Source: Buxus sempervirens (taxonomy: Eukaryota; Streptophyta; Magnoliopsida; Buxales; Buxaceae). From it: 64,000 nt of DNA. The translations under genes were made by a program, and so were the position numbers. Under the pieces are notes generated by a model. It saw nothing but the letters and a program-made list of their open reading frames with translations. It was not told the DNA's origin and ran no database searches. Below are positions 1 to 10,970 of this stretch, in pieces (within the stretch, counting starts at the first letter, position 1; each line of letters opens with the position of its first letter). The DNA is taken from positions 2,728,001-2,792,000 of the forward strand of contig OX387184.1 of assembly GCA_947561395.2 (NCBI GenBank). Reading direction: 5' to 3'.

Positions 1-219
1 TTGACTATTTTAATTCTATATTAATATGCCTTCAGAATATGTTAGAAAAATAATACAGTGGAAGCAAAGGATTCAGATCACTTATTTGATTCTTCAAGTA
101 GTTTGATTCACTGGTTGGAGAAGATTTCACAAACGAAAATCCACTGCATTGCTACCACCTAAGTGATCTAGATATTACAAAGAATAACTACCTTTCAACT
201 AACATACAACTATCATGAG

Positions 220-573
220 CAGTGGCGGAACCAGGTATTGGCTAGGGGGGGCAATTGCCCCCCCTAACTTTTATTTTTTTATTAAAAAGGTATATATTTT
301 ATATATTTTTTAATTAAAATATATGTTTTGCCCCCCCTAAAATTTCTGATTTGCCCCCCTAAACCATTGAAAATTTTTCTATTTCATGAGAATCATTTCT
401 AAAATTTCTGGTTTGCCCCCCCAATCCATTGAAAATTTTTATATTTCATGAGAATACTCTCTAAAATTTCTGGTTTGCCCACCCCCAACTCATTAAAATT
501 TCTATATTTTATGAGAAGTGTTAATTGAAAATTTTTTTGCCCCCCCAGATTTAGAGTCCTGGTTCCGCCACTG
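220..573. mobile_element. Non-autonomous hAT-type MITE (Tip100-like ends)
   Basis: The ends are a 16-bp inverted repeat, CAGTGGCGGAACCAGG at the left and its complement at the right. They are flanked by a perfect 8-bp target duplication, ATCATGAG, at 212-219 and 574-581. An 8-bp duplication and CAGNGGCGGANCCAGG-type ends are typical of Tip100-like hAT elements (family knowledge). The 354-bp interior is C-run and AT-rich, holds repeated copies of a TTTGCCCCCCC-like motif and has no coding capacity, so it would need a transposase in trans. The perfect duplication points to a fairly recent insertion. Confidence 0.85.
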
Positions 574-710
574 ATCATGAGCCATCCTTATATATATGTT
601 GGGCCCCACTTTTCAAAATAAATAAATAAAGAAAAAAATTAGTACTAAAGAAATAATAATATAAAAATCTGCATGATTTTTAATTAAAAAGGGGGAGCTC
701 ATCAATGACA

Positions 711-742
711 CCCCCCCCCCCCCACCCCCCCCCCCCCCCCCC
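711..742. repeat. Poly-C homopolymer tract
   Basis: This is an almost uninterrupted run of about 31 cytosines broken by a single A. It is low-complexity sequence, and its length is likely to be uncertain in any assembly. Confidence 0.9.
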
Positions 743-879
743 AATTTTCAATTAAAAAGAAAAAAATATATAAATAATAAAATAATAAGACCCTTGAAAA
801 AAGGGGAAGTTCATCAACAACCCCCTCATTTTCCACAAAAAAAAAAAAGGAAAAGGAGGATAATTAAAAAAAAAGGGAA

Positions 880-2720
880 AAAGTGATGATGGAAACGTGG
901 GTTAAAACCTCTTTGAGACGTGGGTTACAAGTTACAACCACCTTGAGTGAGGCGTTCAATGCTCTATATAAAAGGGATGTTGGAGAAAAGTGAAAGGTTA
1001 GAAGGCTGGAGTTTAGGAGATCGGGGAGAAGATCGGAGAAAGAAATCAGAGAGATTTTAGCAGATAAAGGTGTGAAAGGTTTCCAAGAGATAAAGGAGGT
1101 AAGATATGTTTCAATCTGTTATTTGAATTCTCTCTAAATACTAATGTCTAGGTTTTAAAGAAAAGGGCCAAAAGGGAATGAGATAAGGATTGGAAGATAT
1201 ACCTGATCTTTATCTGCAGATCCAAATGTGGGAGAATGACAAGGCAATAAAAAAATGGGAGATGCAAGAAAAAAAAGAATAATCTATTTTGTTCAATCCC
1301 AGCTGCTTGAAGTGTATTTAAGACACTTTGGCAGTGTTCAGGTGCAAATTCCAAGTGTGTTCATCCGCTTGGGAGCGTCTGAGGCGCCATGATAGTGTTT
1401 AACAACATTTCAGGTGAACACAATGATTTTCCAGCAAAAATATGGACTTTGTAGGTGTTTTTTCCGGAGAAAACAAGCCCTTAGGAGCGTCGGGCGCGTC
1501 AGTCCAGGTGCAGAAGACTCGCGCAGGTCAATTTGCCCCACGACTCAGAACCATCAATGCGGTCTGTGGGTTTCTCCCCATGCCGGGCCCAAAAAAATGG
1601 GCGGGCCCTAAATCCAAGTCTGTGAGCAAATTCGGCATGAATCGATCTGGGCCCCAAAAAAAAAAAAAAAAGGAGAGCCGGGCTGTGAGACCAGGCCCGT
1701 GCGCGCGGGGCAAACAAGGTTTGCCCTGCGGCCCGTGCTTCCCTGGTTTGACAAGAACCGCAAGTCTGGACCAACCCATCTGACCAAGAAACCCTTATTT
1801 TTGGGTTTTGAGTCTTTTGACACATTTTCAAGTCCTTGAAAAATCCAAAAAAATTCATAAAAATCCCCGAAACCTTCTAGAGCCCAAATCCACCTAAATC
1901 GCAACCAAAGCATTGGTGGAAAAATCAAATACCCCTCTTTCCTTCATTAAAAGTGGTTCAAAGTGTCCTAAATTGGATCGATTTCTTTTGCAATTGAACC
2001 AAACCTTTTCCAAACTAAACTATAGTCCTCCAGTTTGAACCAGGCCCCTCTACACTAAATCAAACCCAAATATTCCAAATTGAACCAAATGAGTTCTAAA
2101 TTGAACAAAAAATCTTTCAAACTAAACCAAAGCCTCCATATTAAATTGGATTGGAATCGTCTTAAAACTAAATCAAACCGGAATCGTCCTTAAAACTAAA
2201 TTGGACCGGAATCGTCTTAAAACTAAATCTGACCGGAATTGTCTTTTAAACTAAATTGGACCAGAATCGTTCTAAAACTAAATCGGACTGGAATCGTCCT
2301 AAAACTAAATTTGTATGAATCTTGGCATTAAGCCAAACTAAGCCTTGTATAAACCAAACAACTAAAACCGGTCCAAATCGGTTCCCATACAACCTATACT
2401 TCAAAAGAAACCAAAGTTAAACCATTTCTTTTATGGTTCAAATTTCCAAATCAAACAAAACCAAATCGGATCTTTGTGGTCCAAACAATTGAAACCAAAT
2501 CAAACCGTTTCCTCTACGGTTCAAACCAAATCTAAACCGGATCCTTGTGACCCAAACCAAACTCAAATTCAAAACCCCATTTGAACTACGATATGGCTTG
2601 ATCCCAAATACTTTGGTACGTAGACAGCCCCAACATTGGGTTCAGCCACAATAACAAAAAACACAAATTAAGTCAAATATTTCTTGATATACTTTGAGAG
2701 TTAGAATCAATGAATTGTTC
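880..2720 (+). mobile_element. Ty3/Gypsy-type LTR fossil (fragment)
   Basis: A TATA-like block (CTATATAAAAG near 962) is followed downstream by a block at about 2580-2660 that resembles the R/U5 part of many plant Ty3/Gypsy LTRs (the TACGTAGGCAGCC-like motif and a following 'CAGCCACAA' type end). No coding domain is readable between them. I read this as an old, decayed LTR or solo LTR; exact borders are not visible. A mid-part tandem array (2150-2312) lies inside it. Confidence 0.4.
2150..2312 (+). repeat. Tandem repeat, about 28-bp period, about 6 copies
   Basis: Imperfect copies of a unit close to AAACTAAATCGGACCGGAAT plus CGTCTTA follow one another at 27-29 bp spacing. The neighbouring sequence to about 2560 repeats looser AAACCAAA/CGGT motifs. 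It is probably an internal satellite-like expansion of the surrounding LTR fossil. Confidence 0.75.
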
Positions 2721-3700
2721 TAGAGTCTAGGATGTAATTAAGAGGCCAATGGCCTTGAATGAGTCCGTACCCTACAAAATAAAAACCCACAACAAATTGG
2801 TGAAATTGTGTTCGATCAAATATTACAATTTTTGGTCAACAATACATAGGACTTTAGGGACATGTCTCTTTGACATATCTCTTAGGATGGAAAGCTACAT
2901 ATGGAAAAACATACCTCTTGGACATTTGAACCAACCAGTTTGGTTATGGGTGGATCGAACCACAGAACCGGTTTTCCAATATAATCTAAAAGTCATGGTT
3001 CACACACGCTTTCCAAGGGACTGTTCTTATAGATAAAGCTTATCAACTAATGCCAGAATCTACGAAAGTATGTATCCGTTGGTGAGACAGCTACCCCCAC
3101 CACACGTCTATGGTATTTGGACGGTTAGTCTGGCGTGGAATGTGTGTAGGGGATGGGTTGATTTGATTTGATCGTAGTGTTCCCTGAGCCATAGGAAACC
3201 TTCAAACGAAGGGGACGAAACATTTGCACGTGCCTCGATTTCAAAGCCAATGCTTGTGTCCACAAGTGTTTGGACTCTTAACAAGGATCGCATTATATTT
3301 ATTTCCTAATAATTTACAACAGGGCTTCAGAAAGACTAGAAAATTCACATAACTGTGGTCCTCCACCGTCCGAATTCTCAATTGGTCCGTCTGAGCCATT
3401 CATAACGGTGGTCTACTCATCGAACGGTTTGCATTTTCCATGGACCCCATACATGATAGACCACCATTGTGGAGCAGGTTCTAAGTAGACAAGTAGAAAA
3501 TGCTAAAATTGAAAGAGAGAGAGAGTCGACAAGCTTGGCGTTTCTCACGATGGAGTTAACGGGTGTTATATACCGTCCGATTCCAACCTCAAGCATTCTC
3601 CTCGGTGGATCGGCTATTATCCACATCTATTTTATTCGTAAGTAGCATAGATAAGAGATTGGAAAAATAGAGAAAGGCTCTCGGTTCTACTGCGATTCTG
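2721..3700. other. Spacer upstream of the TOC gene
   Basis: No supportable gene was found. Short open frames here show no family resemblance and no splice context. The last few hundred bases must contain the promoter of the TOC gene, but no clear TATA box was recognised. Confidence 0.5.
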
Positions 3701-3714
3701 CGAAGAATATTGAA

Positions 3715-4133
3715 GTGTTTAGAGGCCTCTCTCTCTCTCTATATCTCTCTGTGTTTCTCTCCCTTTCGCTTTACTGTTACTCTCTCGCACATAACAACCA
3801 GGTCAGTTCTCTTCCTCTCTTTCTATTGTTCTATTTTTTTTTCTTTGGCTCTCTGCTGCCGACGACCTTCAATGGCTCCTTCAGAAACCCTAAAAAAAAT
3901 ATAAAAAAATTAGGTACAATTGTTGCGTGATCTGTTGTTTCCTTTGGAAAAGTTCTTAATTTTTCTTTTGGATTTTAAAGGTTTAACTGCAGTTTTTACC
4001 TCATCTCTCTGTGATTGTGATTGTCCTTTTGAGGTTTATCGAAATCATTTTTTAAATATTACGCTTTAGTTATTGAGGTATATTCTGAATCAGGTGACTC
4101 GTAGGGCTTTGAGGAAGCATTAAGACTATATCA
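3715..4133 (+). promoter_or_regulatory. 5' leader of the TOC gene with a probable leader intron
   Basis: A CT-rich stretch (3721-3775, repeated CTCTCTCT) typical of plant 5' untranslated regions leads to a candidate donor, CCAG|GTCAGT at 3801/3802. A candidate acceptor, GAATCAG|GTGACTC, lies at 4093/4094, which would give an intron of 292 bp. The coding ATG at 4134 follows 40 bp later. An alternative donor, TTAG|GTACAA near 3912, is also possible. The intron is inferred from splice motifs and composition only. Confidence 0.5.
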
Positions 4134-7100
4134 ATGGAAAATGGGATTGAAGTCGTTGATAAACCTCGGTTGGAGGAGACACCGTATGTGAGAAACGAGG
4201 CTTCTCAGTCGAAAGATGGAGAAAGGGTTGGTCGCGGGTTTCATGAATCAAAGGATTCCGAAGGGGATGATGTTTTCGAGGAGGCGATAGATGCGCTTCC
4301 TGAAGATATACACACACAGGATCATCCGCAGGTTCAACATGAACGGCTGAATTCCGATAAAACTGATGTTATTCGAGGTGAGAACGGAGAAGGGGCTCAT
4401 GAAGCTAGTGCATGCTCTTATGGAGGTCAAGTGTCTGAGAAGATTGAAGAGGGGATTCATTATCCTACAGAAGGTCAGAGTTGTGAGAAGGTGCATCTGA
4501 TTGTTGATGACAAAGAGGTGGAAGGTGTGGGGGCTGCTGTTCCTTTTGACAAGGTTTCGGTCGATAATGATTTTGTAAAGGACGAAACCAGCGAGAGGGA
4601 AGTTATGATTGCTGAATTGAATCAGTTTGATAAAGATGGCGCCTCAGACATTAGAGAAGCTGATCTGGACGGTTCTGATGCTGTTTCTGTTCCAGCGATG
4701 AACCATTTGACGGATGATAACGAGACTGAAGGGGAAATTGATTTTGTTGTCGATAAATCTGAGAATGGAGACATCCATAAGATTCCTTCGGGTGAAATGC
4801 CCGCTGTTCATGAAGTTTTGGGAGATGGTCATACCATCAAGAAGGAGGCAGATGTGATGAAATACTCTCAAGGATATGATACAAAGGAACAGATGTTATG
4901 TCAAGTTGATCATAGTGGAGATTTAAAAGAAACATCAGCTCAATTAGAAAGTAGGCATCAATATGATGTTATTAAAGATTTGAAAGAAGCTTCTGTTCAA
5001 ATAGGAACTGAACATAAAGCTGATCATGGCAGCAAAGTGAAAGGTGCTCCAGCTGATCTTGATGAAGAGCATCAAGATGACGAGCGTTGGGAGTTGAGAG
5101 ATGCTTCAACTGATCTTCATGCTACTGTTGATGAGGAGACAGGCACTTCAGAAGTGAAGAGCCCTCCTCAAGTAGTTGATTCTGTTGCTACACATAATGA
5201 CAAGATTAAGGCTGATGAAGCTGAGTTGGGATCACTGGAATGTAGTGACCCTCAGCCCCAGCATGGTGACAAAAGTGTTGAAGCATATCGAAACGAAAAT
5301 ATCGCCGAGGAGCCTGAAGAGAAGGAAATGATCGAGAAGAAAGTGAAGAACCAGTCAGAAATGGGCAGAGAACCAGAAATTCAACCTGTTAAGGGCGTTG
5401 GTTCATCCTCTAGAGATTCCTCAGTTGCTGCAATTCTTTCTTCACGACGTCCGGCAGGCCTTGGTGGTGCTGCCCCCTTGTTGGAACCTACTTCTCGTGC
5501 TATGCATCAGCCTCGAGTGAATGGAGCTGTGCCACTTCGGCAAGCACAGCCCACAGAAGACCCAATAAATGGTGAGGCTGAGGAGCTTGACGAGACCCGT
5601 GAAAAGCTCCAGATGATACGAGTGAAATTCTTACGGCTTGCCCATAGGCTTGGTCAGACTCCCCATAATGTTGTTGTTGCACAGGTCCTGTACAGGCTAG
5701 GACTAGCTGAACAGCTGCGAGGAAGAAATGGAGGTCGTGTTGCTGCCTTTAGCTTTGACCGTGCAAGCGCCATGGCAGAGCAACTGGAGGCGGCAGGGCA
5801 GGAACCCCTTGATTTTTCTTGCACGATTATGGTTCTTGGAAAGACGGGGGTTGGCAAAAGTGCAACCATCAATTCAATATTTGATGAAGTTAAGTTCAGC
5901 ACTGATGCTTTCCAATTGGGCACAAAGAAGGTCCAGGCTGTGGAGGGAACTGTTCAAGGGATTAAAGTGCGGGTGATTGATACGCCTGGGCTTCTACCTT
6001 CCTGGTCAGACCAACACCAGAATGAGAAGATACTACACTCTGTTAAGCGATTCATGAAGAAGAATCCTCCAGATATTGTTCTCTATCTTGATAGGTTGGA
6101 TATGCAGTGCAGGGATTTTGGTGATTTGCCTTTGTTGCGTACAATCACTGAAATATTTGGAGCATCTATTTGGTTTAATGCCATTGTAGTTCTTACACAT
6201 GCTGCATCTGCTCCACCTGATGGCCCAAATGGCACCGCTTCAAGTTATGATATGTTTGTTACCCAGCGTTCTCATGTTGTCCAGCAAGCAATTCGTCAGG
6301 CAGCTGGAGATATGCGACTCATGAATCCTGTTTCATTGGTAGAGAATCATTCTGCCTGCAGAACAAATAGGGCTGGCCAGAGAGTATTGCCAAATGGTCA
6401 AGTTTGGAAGCCTCATTTGTTATTGCTGTCATTTGCATCGAAGATTCTGGCTGAAGCAAACACCCTTCTAAAGTTGCAGGACAGTCCACCCGGAAAGCCT
6501 TTTGCAACTCGCTCAAGATCACCTCCTTTACCTTTCCTTCTTTCTTCACTTCTCCAATCAAGACCACAACTAAAATTACCAGAGGAGCAGTTTGGTGATG
6601 ATGATACTCTGGATGATGATGTTGATGAGGAGTCGGACTCAGATGATGAGTCAGATTATGATGAATTGCCACCTTTTAAGCGTCTGACCAAGGCCCAGCT
6701 GGCAAAGCTAACCAAAGCTCAAAAGAAGGCATATTTTGATGAGCTGGAATACAGGGAAAAGCTTTTTATGAAAAAACAGTTGAGGGAGGAGAAAAAGCGG
6801 CGGAAGCTGTTGAAGGCAATGGCGGGTTTGGCTAAGGATTTGCCAAATGAGTATGCCGACAATGTAGAAGAAGAAAGTGGTGGCGCAGCCTCTGTGCCGG
6901 TTCCGATGCCGGATTTGGCCTTGCCTATTTCTTTTGATTCTGACAATCCTACTCACCGTTATCGTCAGCTTGACTCCTCGAACCAGTGGCTTGTGAGGCC
7001 TGTTCTAGAAACTCATGGTTGGGATCATGATTTTGGTTATGAAGGTATTAATGCAGAAAGATTGTTTGTGGTAAAAGGTAAAATTCCTGTGTCTTTTTCT

Positions 7101-7718
7101 GGTCAAGTGACCAAGGATAAGAAAGAGTCAAGTCTCCAGATGGAATTATCCAGCTCGGTAAAGCACGGAGAAGGGAAAGCAACATCATTGGGTTTTGATT
7201 TGCAGACAATTGGAAAGGATATAGCATATACTCTTCGCAGTGAGACAAGATTTAGTAATTTTAGGCACAATAAGACTGCGGCTGGTCTTTCTCTTACTGT
7301 TTTGGGTGATGCTGTAGCAGCTGGAGTGAAGCTTGAAGACAAACTGATTGTCAACAAACGTTTCCGCGTGGTTATGACTGGTGGTGCTATGGCTGGCCGT
7401 GGGGATGTTGCATATGGTGGTAGTTTGGAAGCCACCTTGAGAGATAAAGATTATCCTTTGGGTCGTACCCTGACAACGCTTGGACTCTCTATCATGGATT
7501 GGCATGGAGATCTTGCAGTTGGGTGTAATATACAGTCTCAGTTACCTGTGGGAAGGTCAACAAACATGATCGTTCGTTCCAATTTTAATAACAAGGGTGC
7601 AGGACAAGTCAGTATCCGTTTTAGTAGCTCTGATCAGCTTCAGATAGCTCTAATTGGACTTGTTCCCTTATTTAAGAAGTTATTAGGTTATTCTCAACAA
7701 ATGCAATTTGGACAATGA
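4134..7718 (+). CDS. TOC120/TOC132: Chloroplast outer-envelope preprotein receptor GTPase, Toc159 family (Toc120/Toc132 type)
   Basis: The single-exon frame encodes 1194 residues, close to the length I recall for Toc132 (about 1200). It has the three-part Toc159 plan. Residues 1 to about 480 are a very acidic, poorly conserved A-domain. Next comes an AIG1-type GTPase domain with P-loop GKTGVGKS at about 569-576, DTPG at 616-619 and the THAAS segment from 688. An acidic linker rich in D and E lies around 820-845, followed by the C-terminal membrane-anchoring M-domain to 1194. The segment before the P-loop (LAHRLGQTPHNVVVAQVLYR) is characteristic of the Toc120/132 branch rather than Toc159 itself. 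These receptors recognise transit peptides at the TOC complex and are reported to favour non-photosynthetic precursors (established knowledge). The frame is intact and the ATG follows the leader intron directly. Confidence 0.95.
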   Translation: MENGIEVVDKPRLEETPYVRNEASQSKDGERVGRGFHESKDSEGDDVFEEAIDALPEDIHTQDHPQVQHERLNSDKTDVIRGENGEGAHEASACSYGGQVSEKIEEGIHYPTEGQSCEKVHLIVDDKEVEGVGAAVPFDKVSVDNDFVKDETSEREVMIAELNQFDKDGASDIREADLDGSDAVSVPAMNHLTDDNETEGEIDFVVDKSENGDIHKIPSGEMPAVHEVLGDGHTIKKEADVMKYSQGYDTKEQMLCQVDHSGDLKETSAQLESRHQYDVIKDLKEASVQIGTEHKADHGSKVKGAPADLDEEHQDDERWELRDASTDLHATVDEETGTSEVKSPPQVVDSVATHNDKIKADEAELGSLECSDPQPQHGDKSVEAYRNENIAEEPEEKEMIEKKVKNQSEMGREPEIQPVKGVGSSSRDSSVAAILSSRRPAGLGGAAPLLEPTSRAMHQPRVNGAVPLRQAQPTEDPINGEAEELDETREKLQMIRVKFLRLAHRLGQTPHNVVVAQVLYRLGLAEQLRGRNGGRVAAFSFDRASAMAEQLEAAGQEPLDFSCTIMVLGKTGVGKSATINSIFDEVKFSTDAFQLGTKKVQAVEGTVQGIKVRVIDTPGLLPSWSDQHQNEKILHSVKRFMKKNPPDIVLYLDRLDMQCRDFGDLPLLRTITEIFGASIWFNAIVVLTHAASAPPDGPNGTASSYDMFVTQRSHVVQQAIRQAAGDMRLMNPVSLVENHSACRTNRAGQRVLPNGQVWKPHLLLLSFASKILAEANTLLKLQDSPPGKPFATRSRSPPLPFLLSSLLQSRPQLKLPEEQFGDDDTLDDDVDEESDSDDESDYDELPPFKRLTKAQLAKLTKAQKKAYFDELEYREKLFMKKQLREEKKRRKLLKAMAGLAKDLPNEYADNVEEESGGAASVPVPMPDLALPISFDSDNPTHRYRQLDSSNQWLVRPVLETHGWDHDFGYEGINAERLFVVKGKIPVSFSGQVTKDKKESSLQMELSSSVKHGEGKATSLGFDLQTIGKDIAYTLRSETRFSNFRHNKTAAGLSLTVLGDAVAAGVKLEDKLIVNKRFRVVMTGGAMAGRGDVAYGGSLEATLRDKDYPLGRTLTTLGLSIMDWHGDLAVGCNIQSQLPVGRSTNMIVRSNFNNKGAGQVSIRFSSSDQLQIALIGLVPLFKKLLGYSQQMQFGQ

Positions 7719-10450
7719 GGAAATAATGGCATATGGGCAGCGGCAACGAGGTATTTGGCTAGAAATTATGAAGAGGCCATTTTGATCTCATTAATCAATT
7801 GTTAGTGAAACTACTTAGCAGTTTTGTTTTTTCTCATCCTACAGTGCTTTGTCCTTAATAATAATTTAGCATTTTCTTTTAACATATCTTGTTTGAACAT
7901 TTTATTCTGGTGAAGTTTGTACTTATGTTTGGTCGTTTTAGTTGTCAAATTTAGCTAAGAAATTTTAGAAGTGTGGCCTTTCTGTTTTCTTAATTGACTT
8001 TCTTGTTCCTGTGATTTCCTGGAAATTAACTTTCTGGTTAGTCAACCTTCTGTCTTTAAGATTTTTAGTTTTAAGTGCACTGAGCCTTTGGTATTTCTGT
8101 TGTTACTAACTGGTTTTACAGGAAACAGGAAAATAACTATCTAAAAATGTCGGTTTGTGCTGATATGCATTTGAAACTTATGTTTCATATTTTTTAAAAG
8201 ATGTTGCTATTTATCTTCATATTGAAATGATTTTTCTTGTTACAATGTAGTAAGTATTTGTGTGTGGAAGATGGATCAACTATAATAATAGTAAATACCC
8301 AAAGAACAAATTTTGCACCGTTTGGCAGTATACTTACGTATAGAGTAGACGAGACTGATTTTTTTATTACAGAGCATCTATCCCTTAACTTCACAGGGCC
8401 TGAAACTGCTTTCCGAACCGTAGGCTGATAACCCAGAGACCTTAACTACCTAGTAAAAATTATTGGAGATACATGCAAAACTAAATACTAATAACTCTGG
8501 CAGAATTGGCCCTTTGAACCTATATTCTGAACTTGTGATCCATTAGTAATAGAATGGAAGACACCTAGTATGGGAATGCGATTTAACTGTTGGCTGAGTA
8601 ATTGTGTCAAAAACTAAATTTGTATCTGACCGATGTTGTCTTGTAGACCTGGGACAATCCCAAAGGGTCAGTTTTGTAGGTTCACATCATTTGAGGCTTA
8701 AGTCATGGAGGATGATAATTTTGATGTTAGTAACTCTTATCTTGAGGATTTGATGCTTGCAAATGTGAACGTAAGGACCAGTTAAAAGTTATCAGAAGTC
8801 GATTTTTAACAGTTTCGTTTTGAGTGCTGCCGTTGAAAAATTTTGTGGTTCCTTTGGCCATGTAATTGTAACTTTTAGTCAGGATGGACTTGGTGTTTTT
8901 ATGTGCTTTATCGGTCCCAGTGGTTATTGATGTGATGTTATTTAGGTTTGCTGCTTTTGTGCTGTAATGGTTATATGAAATTAACTGAGAAATGAAGTTA
9001 TAATACATCGTATCCTATGGTAACCTATGTTGAAAAACAGTACTAAGCTGATCTTTTCCTCCAAAAGAAGAAGACAAATTTCTCAAGAATATCAGAGATG
9101 AATTACTTGCACATTTTGAAAAATAAGTTTGTTGATTTATTGTTTTTGGTTTTTCTTGTTTCTGATGCGTGCTGTGTATAAAGTGCTTGGAGATATGTAT
9201 GTGCTTCTATCAGATTGAGTGTTGGACGTGTAGTTAATTTTGTGATAGGATATTTCTGACCCTTGAAGACAGGGGACACTGTTGTTTTTGTCTGAGACGC
9301 CTCTTAATGTTTTTTAGCTTCTGTGGGCAGGTTGGATAGTGCTTGGGCTGCGTTTGAGAAGTCACTAAGATATGGTTTTGTAGATATTTGATATGGGTAA
9401 CGAGCAAATCACTGTCATATTATATTTATACTTCACACCATAGCAGATAATATTTAATGAATTATTCCTTTTTGTTGCTTCAGGCATGAATGGTTTTGGC
9501 AGAGGCTTCAGACTGAATACCACTCTTTCTAGGTCCAAACCTTTTCTTCTTTTAGTTTCTTTTAAACCTCCATTTTGATAGGGTTTGTAGAATGATAAAA
9601 AATTTTGAGTACAAAATTTCCAGAATTATTGTATGTCCGATTTTGTTTTTCTGTTTCCCTTCAACTGGCATTTGGATGATAATTTAAGCATTTGCATCTT
9701 CTTTGAAATTTGATAATTTTCTTGCGGGACTTCCTTGTGCCCTGACCCTGTTTATCATTTATTTGATCAATAATGAAAGATAAATATATACATAGAGAGA
9801 GAGAGAGAGAGATAATATCGATGGGTTGGTAGGAGATTGAATTTAAAAAGATGGGTTGTCAAAATTCTGATATATTTTGTATATTTTGACATGGTATGTT
9901 ATCTTTAATCTTGACCTTTTTATGTAAAGAATCATACATTTTATCCTATCAAATCCACCCTTGTGATCTTCAATATTTTTCTTGTCCAATTGGGGCAGAT
10001 TTTCGGGTCACCATCCTCTCATTCTTCATCACCCTTTCTGTAAGTTGCACATAAACTGACTATTGAATGCCGGGAAGGACTGTTCTCACAATATTAAAGC
10101 TTCTTCCAAATTACATTTATGCTGCATTAGTTTTTCAATTTAAGCGTTTTGCTCATTACATACTGCCTGATTAAAACCGTGTTTTGTTTCTCTCATTCCG
10201 TATTGTTCATCCTATAAATGAACATGAGCGTGGCCACATCAATCTCTCATTGATTAAACCATTCTAAAAAGTTCTTGAGGTGTGTTGCATCTGGATAATT
10301 GCTAGTTGACTTTCTCTGCATTGTACCAATAGGCCTGCGGATTCTTTACTCGAGGTTTTTTTACCAGCCTGAGCTGAGCTGGGCAAATCTGGGTTCATGC
10401 GATCCTGCTCATGTACACTTCTAGTTTAGAAGCGAAGGTGTTTCCAGTTC
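7719..10450. other. 3' untranslated region of TOC and spacer
   Basis: AT-rich sequence follows the TOC stop codon and its first few hundred bases should be 3' UTR. A short (AG)n microsatellite lies at about 9794-9812. Exon-like segments bounded by splice-like sites occur at 9484-9532, 9999-10039 and from 10333, but they resemble no known protein (see findings). No other gene is visible. Confidence 0.5.
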
Positions 10451-10782
10451 AATGCCTACTACATGGTTTGTTTTTTCAAACAAATTTGCCCGATCGTGCT
10501 TCAATCTTCACATGAAACCGAGAGTTCTCTCACATAGAAAATTAGAGAAGCTTGCTTGGCACAGAGCAAGACGCGTTGGATTTGGAAAACAAGGAACTAA
10601 AAAGCAGTATTCTGGAGTTCGGATTGAGCGTCACCTTGAGGGATTCGGTGAAACGGGGCGCATCTTGTTAGACTTGGAATGAAAGATTGATTATTCCAAA
10701 GTTTTCTTCAAATGCGGGACATGAGGGAACAGGGATCCAACTCGTCCGCAAATGAATTCAGTCAAATGGCTAATTGGCTTCC

Positions 10783-10970
10783 ATCCCACATCGGAGGCGA
10801 GAAAAGAGTGTTAATTGGGTAGGCTGCATAAATTCATGAGCTATGGAACCGAAGAGCCCATGATCCTTCAGGCAGAAAACGGGATATGAGGAGTGGTCAA
10901 TGCTCGCTAGCCATGCGAGAGGAGTGTCCGCCCCAAGCCTGGTTACGACAATGGGGCACTCCCAATTTTA
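10783..10970 (+). ncRNA. Candidate structured RNA locus with a plant snRNA-type promoter
   Basis: ATCCCACATCG at 10783-10793 matches the plant U-snRNA upstream sequence element RTCCCACATCG at all 11 positions. A TATA-like CATAAAT begins 34 bp after it, at 10827-10833. Known plant Pol II snRNA genes use about this spacing, Pol III ones about 10 bp less (family knowledge). The expected transcript starts around 10860. It contains a 5-bp hairpin (10903-10907 with 10915-10919) and an 11-bp bulged hairpin (10921-10926 with 10957-10962, and 10931-10935 with 10952-10956), then AATTTTA, which loosely resembles an Sm site. I could not match it to U1, U2, U4, U5, U6, U11, U12 or U3. The same motif also occurs in some LTR/TRIM repeats, so a repeat origin is the main alternative. 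Confidence 0.25.

Noticed and set aside
1414-1928. Several overlapping open frames on both strands
   Set aside because: They lie in GC-rich sequence of an LTR-type fossil, overlap one another on both strands and contain homopolymer runs; none has a domain.
2749-3036. 95-codon plus-strand frame
   Set aside because: No family resemblance, no promoter or splice context, and composition like the surrounding repeat-rich spacer.
10452-10682. 76-codon plus-strand frame
   Set aside because: Protein-like composition but no recognisable family and no supporting signals; it may simply be part of the candidate transcript or spacer.
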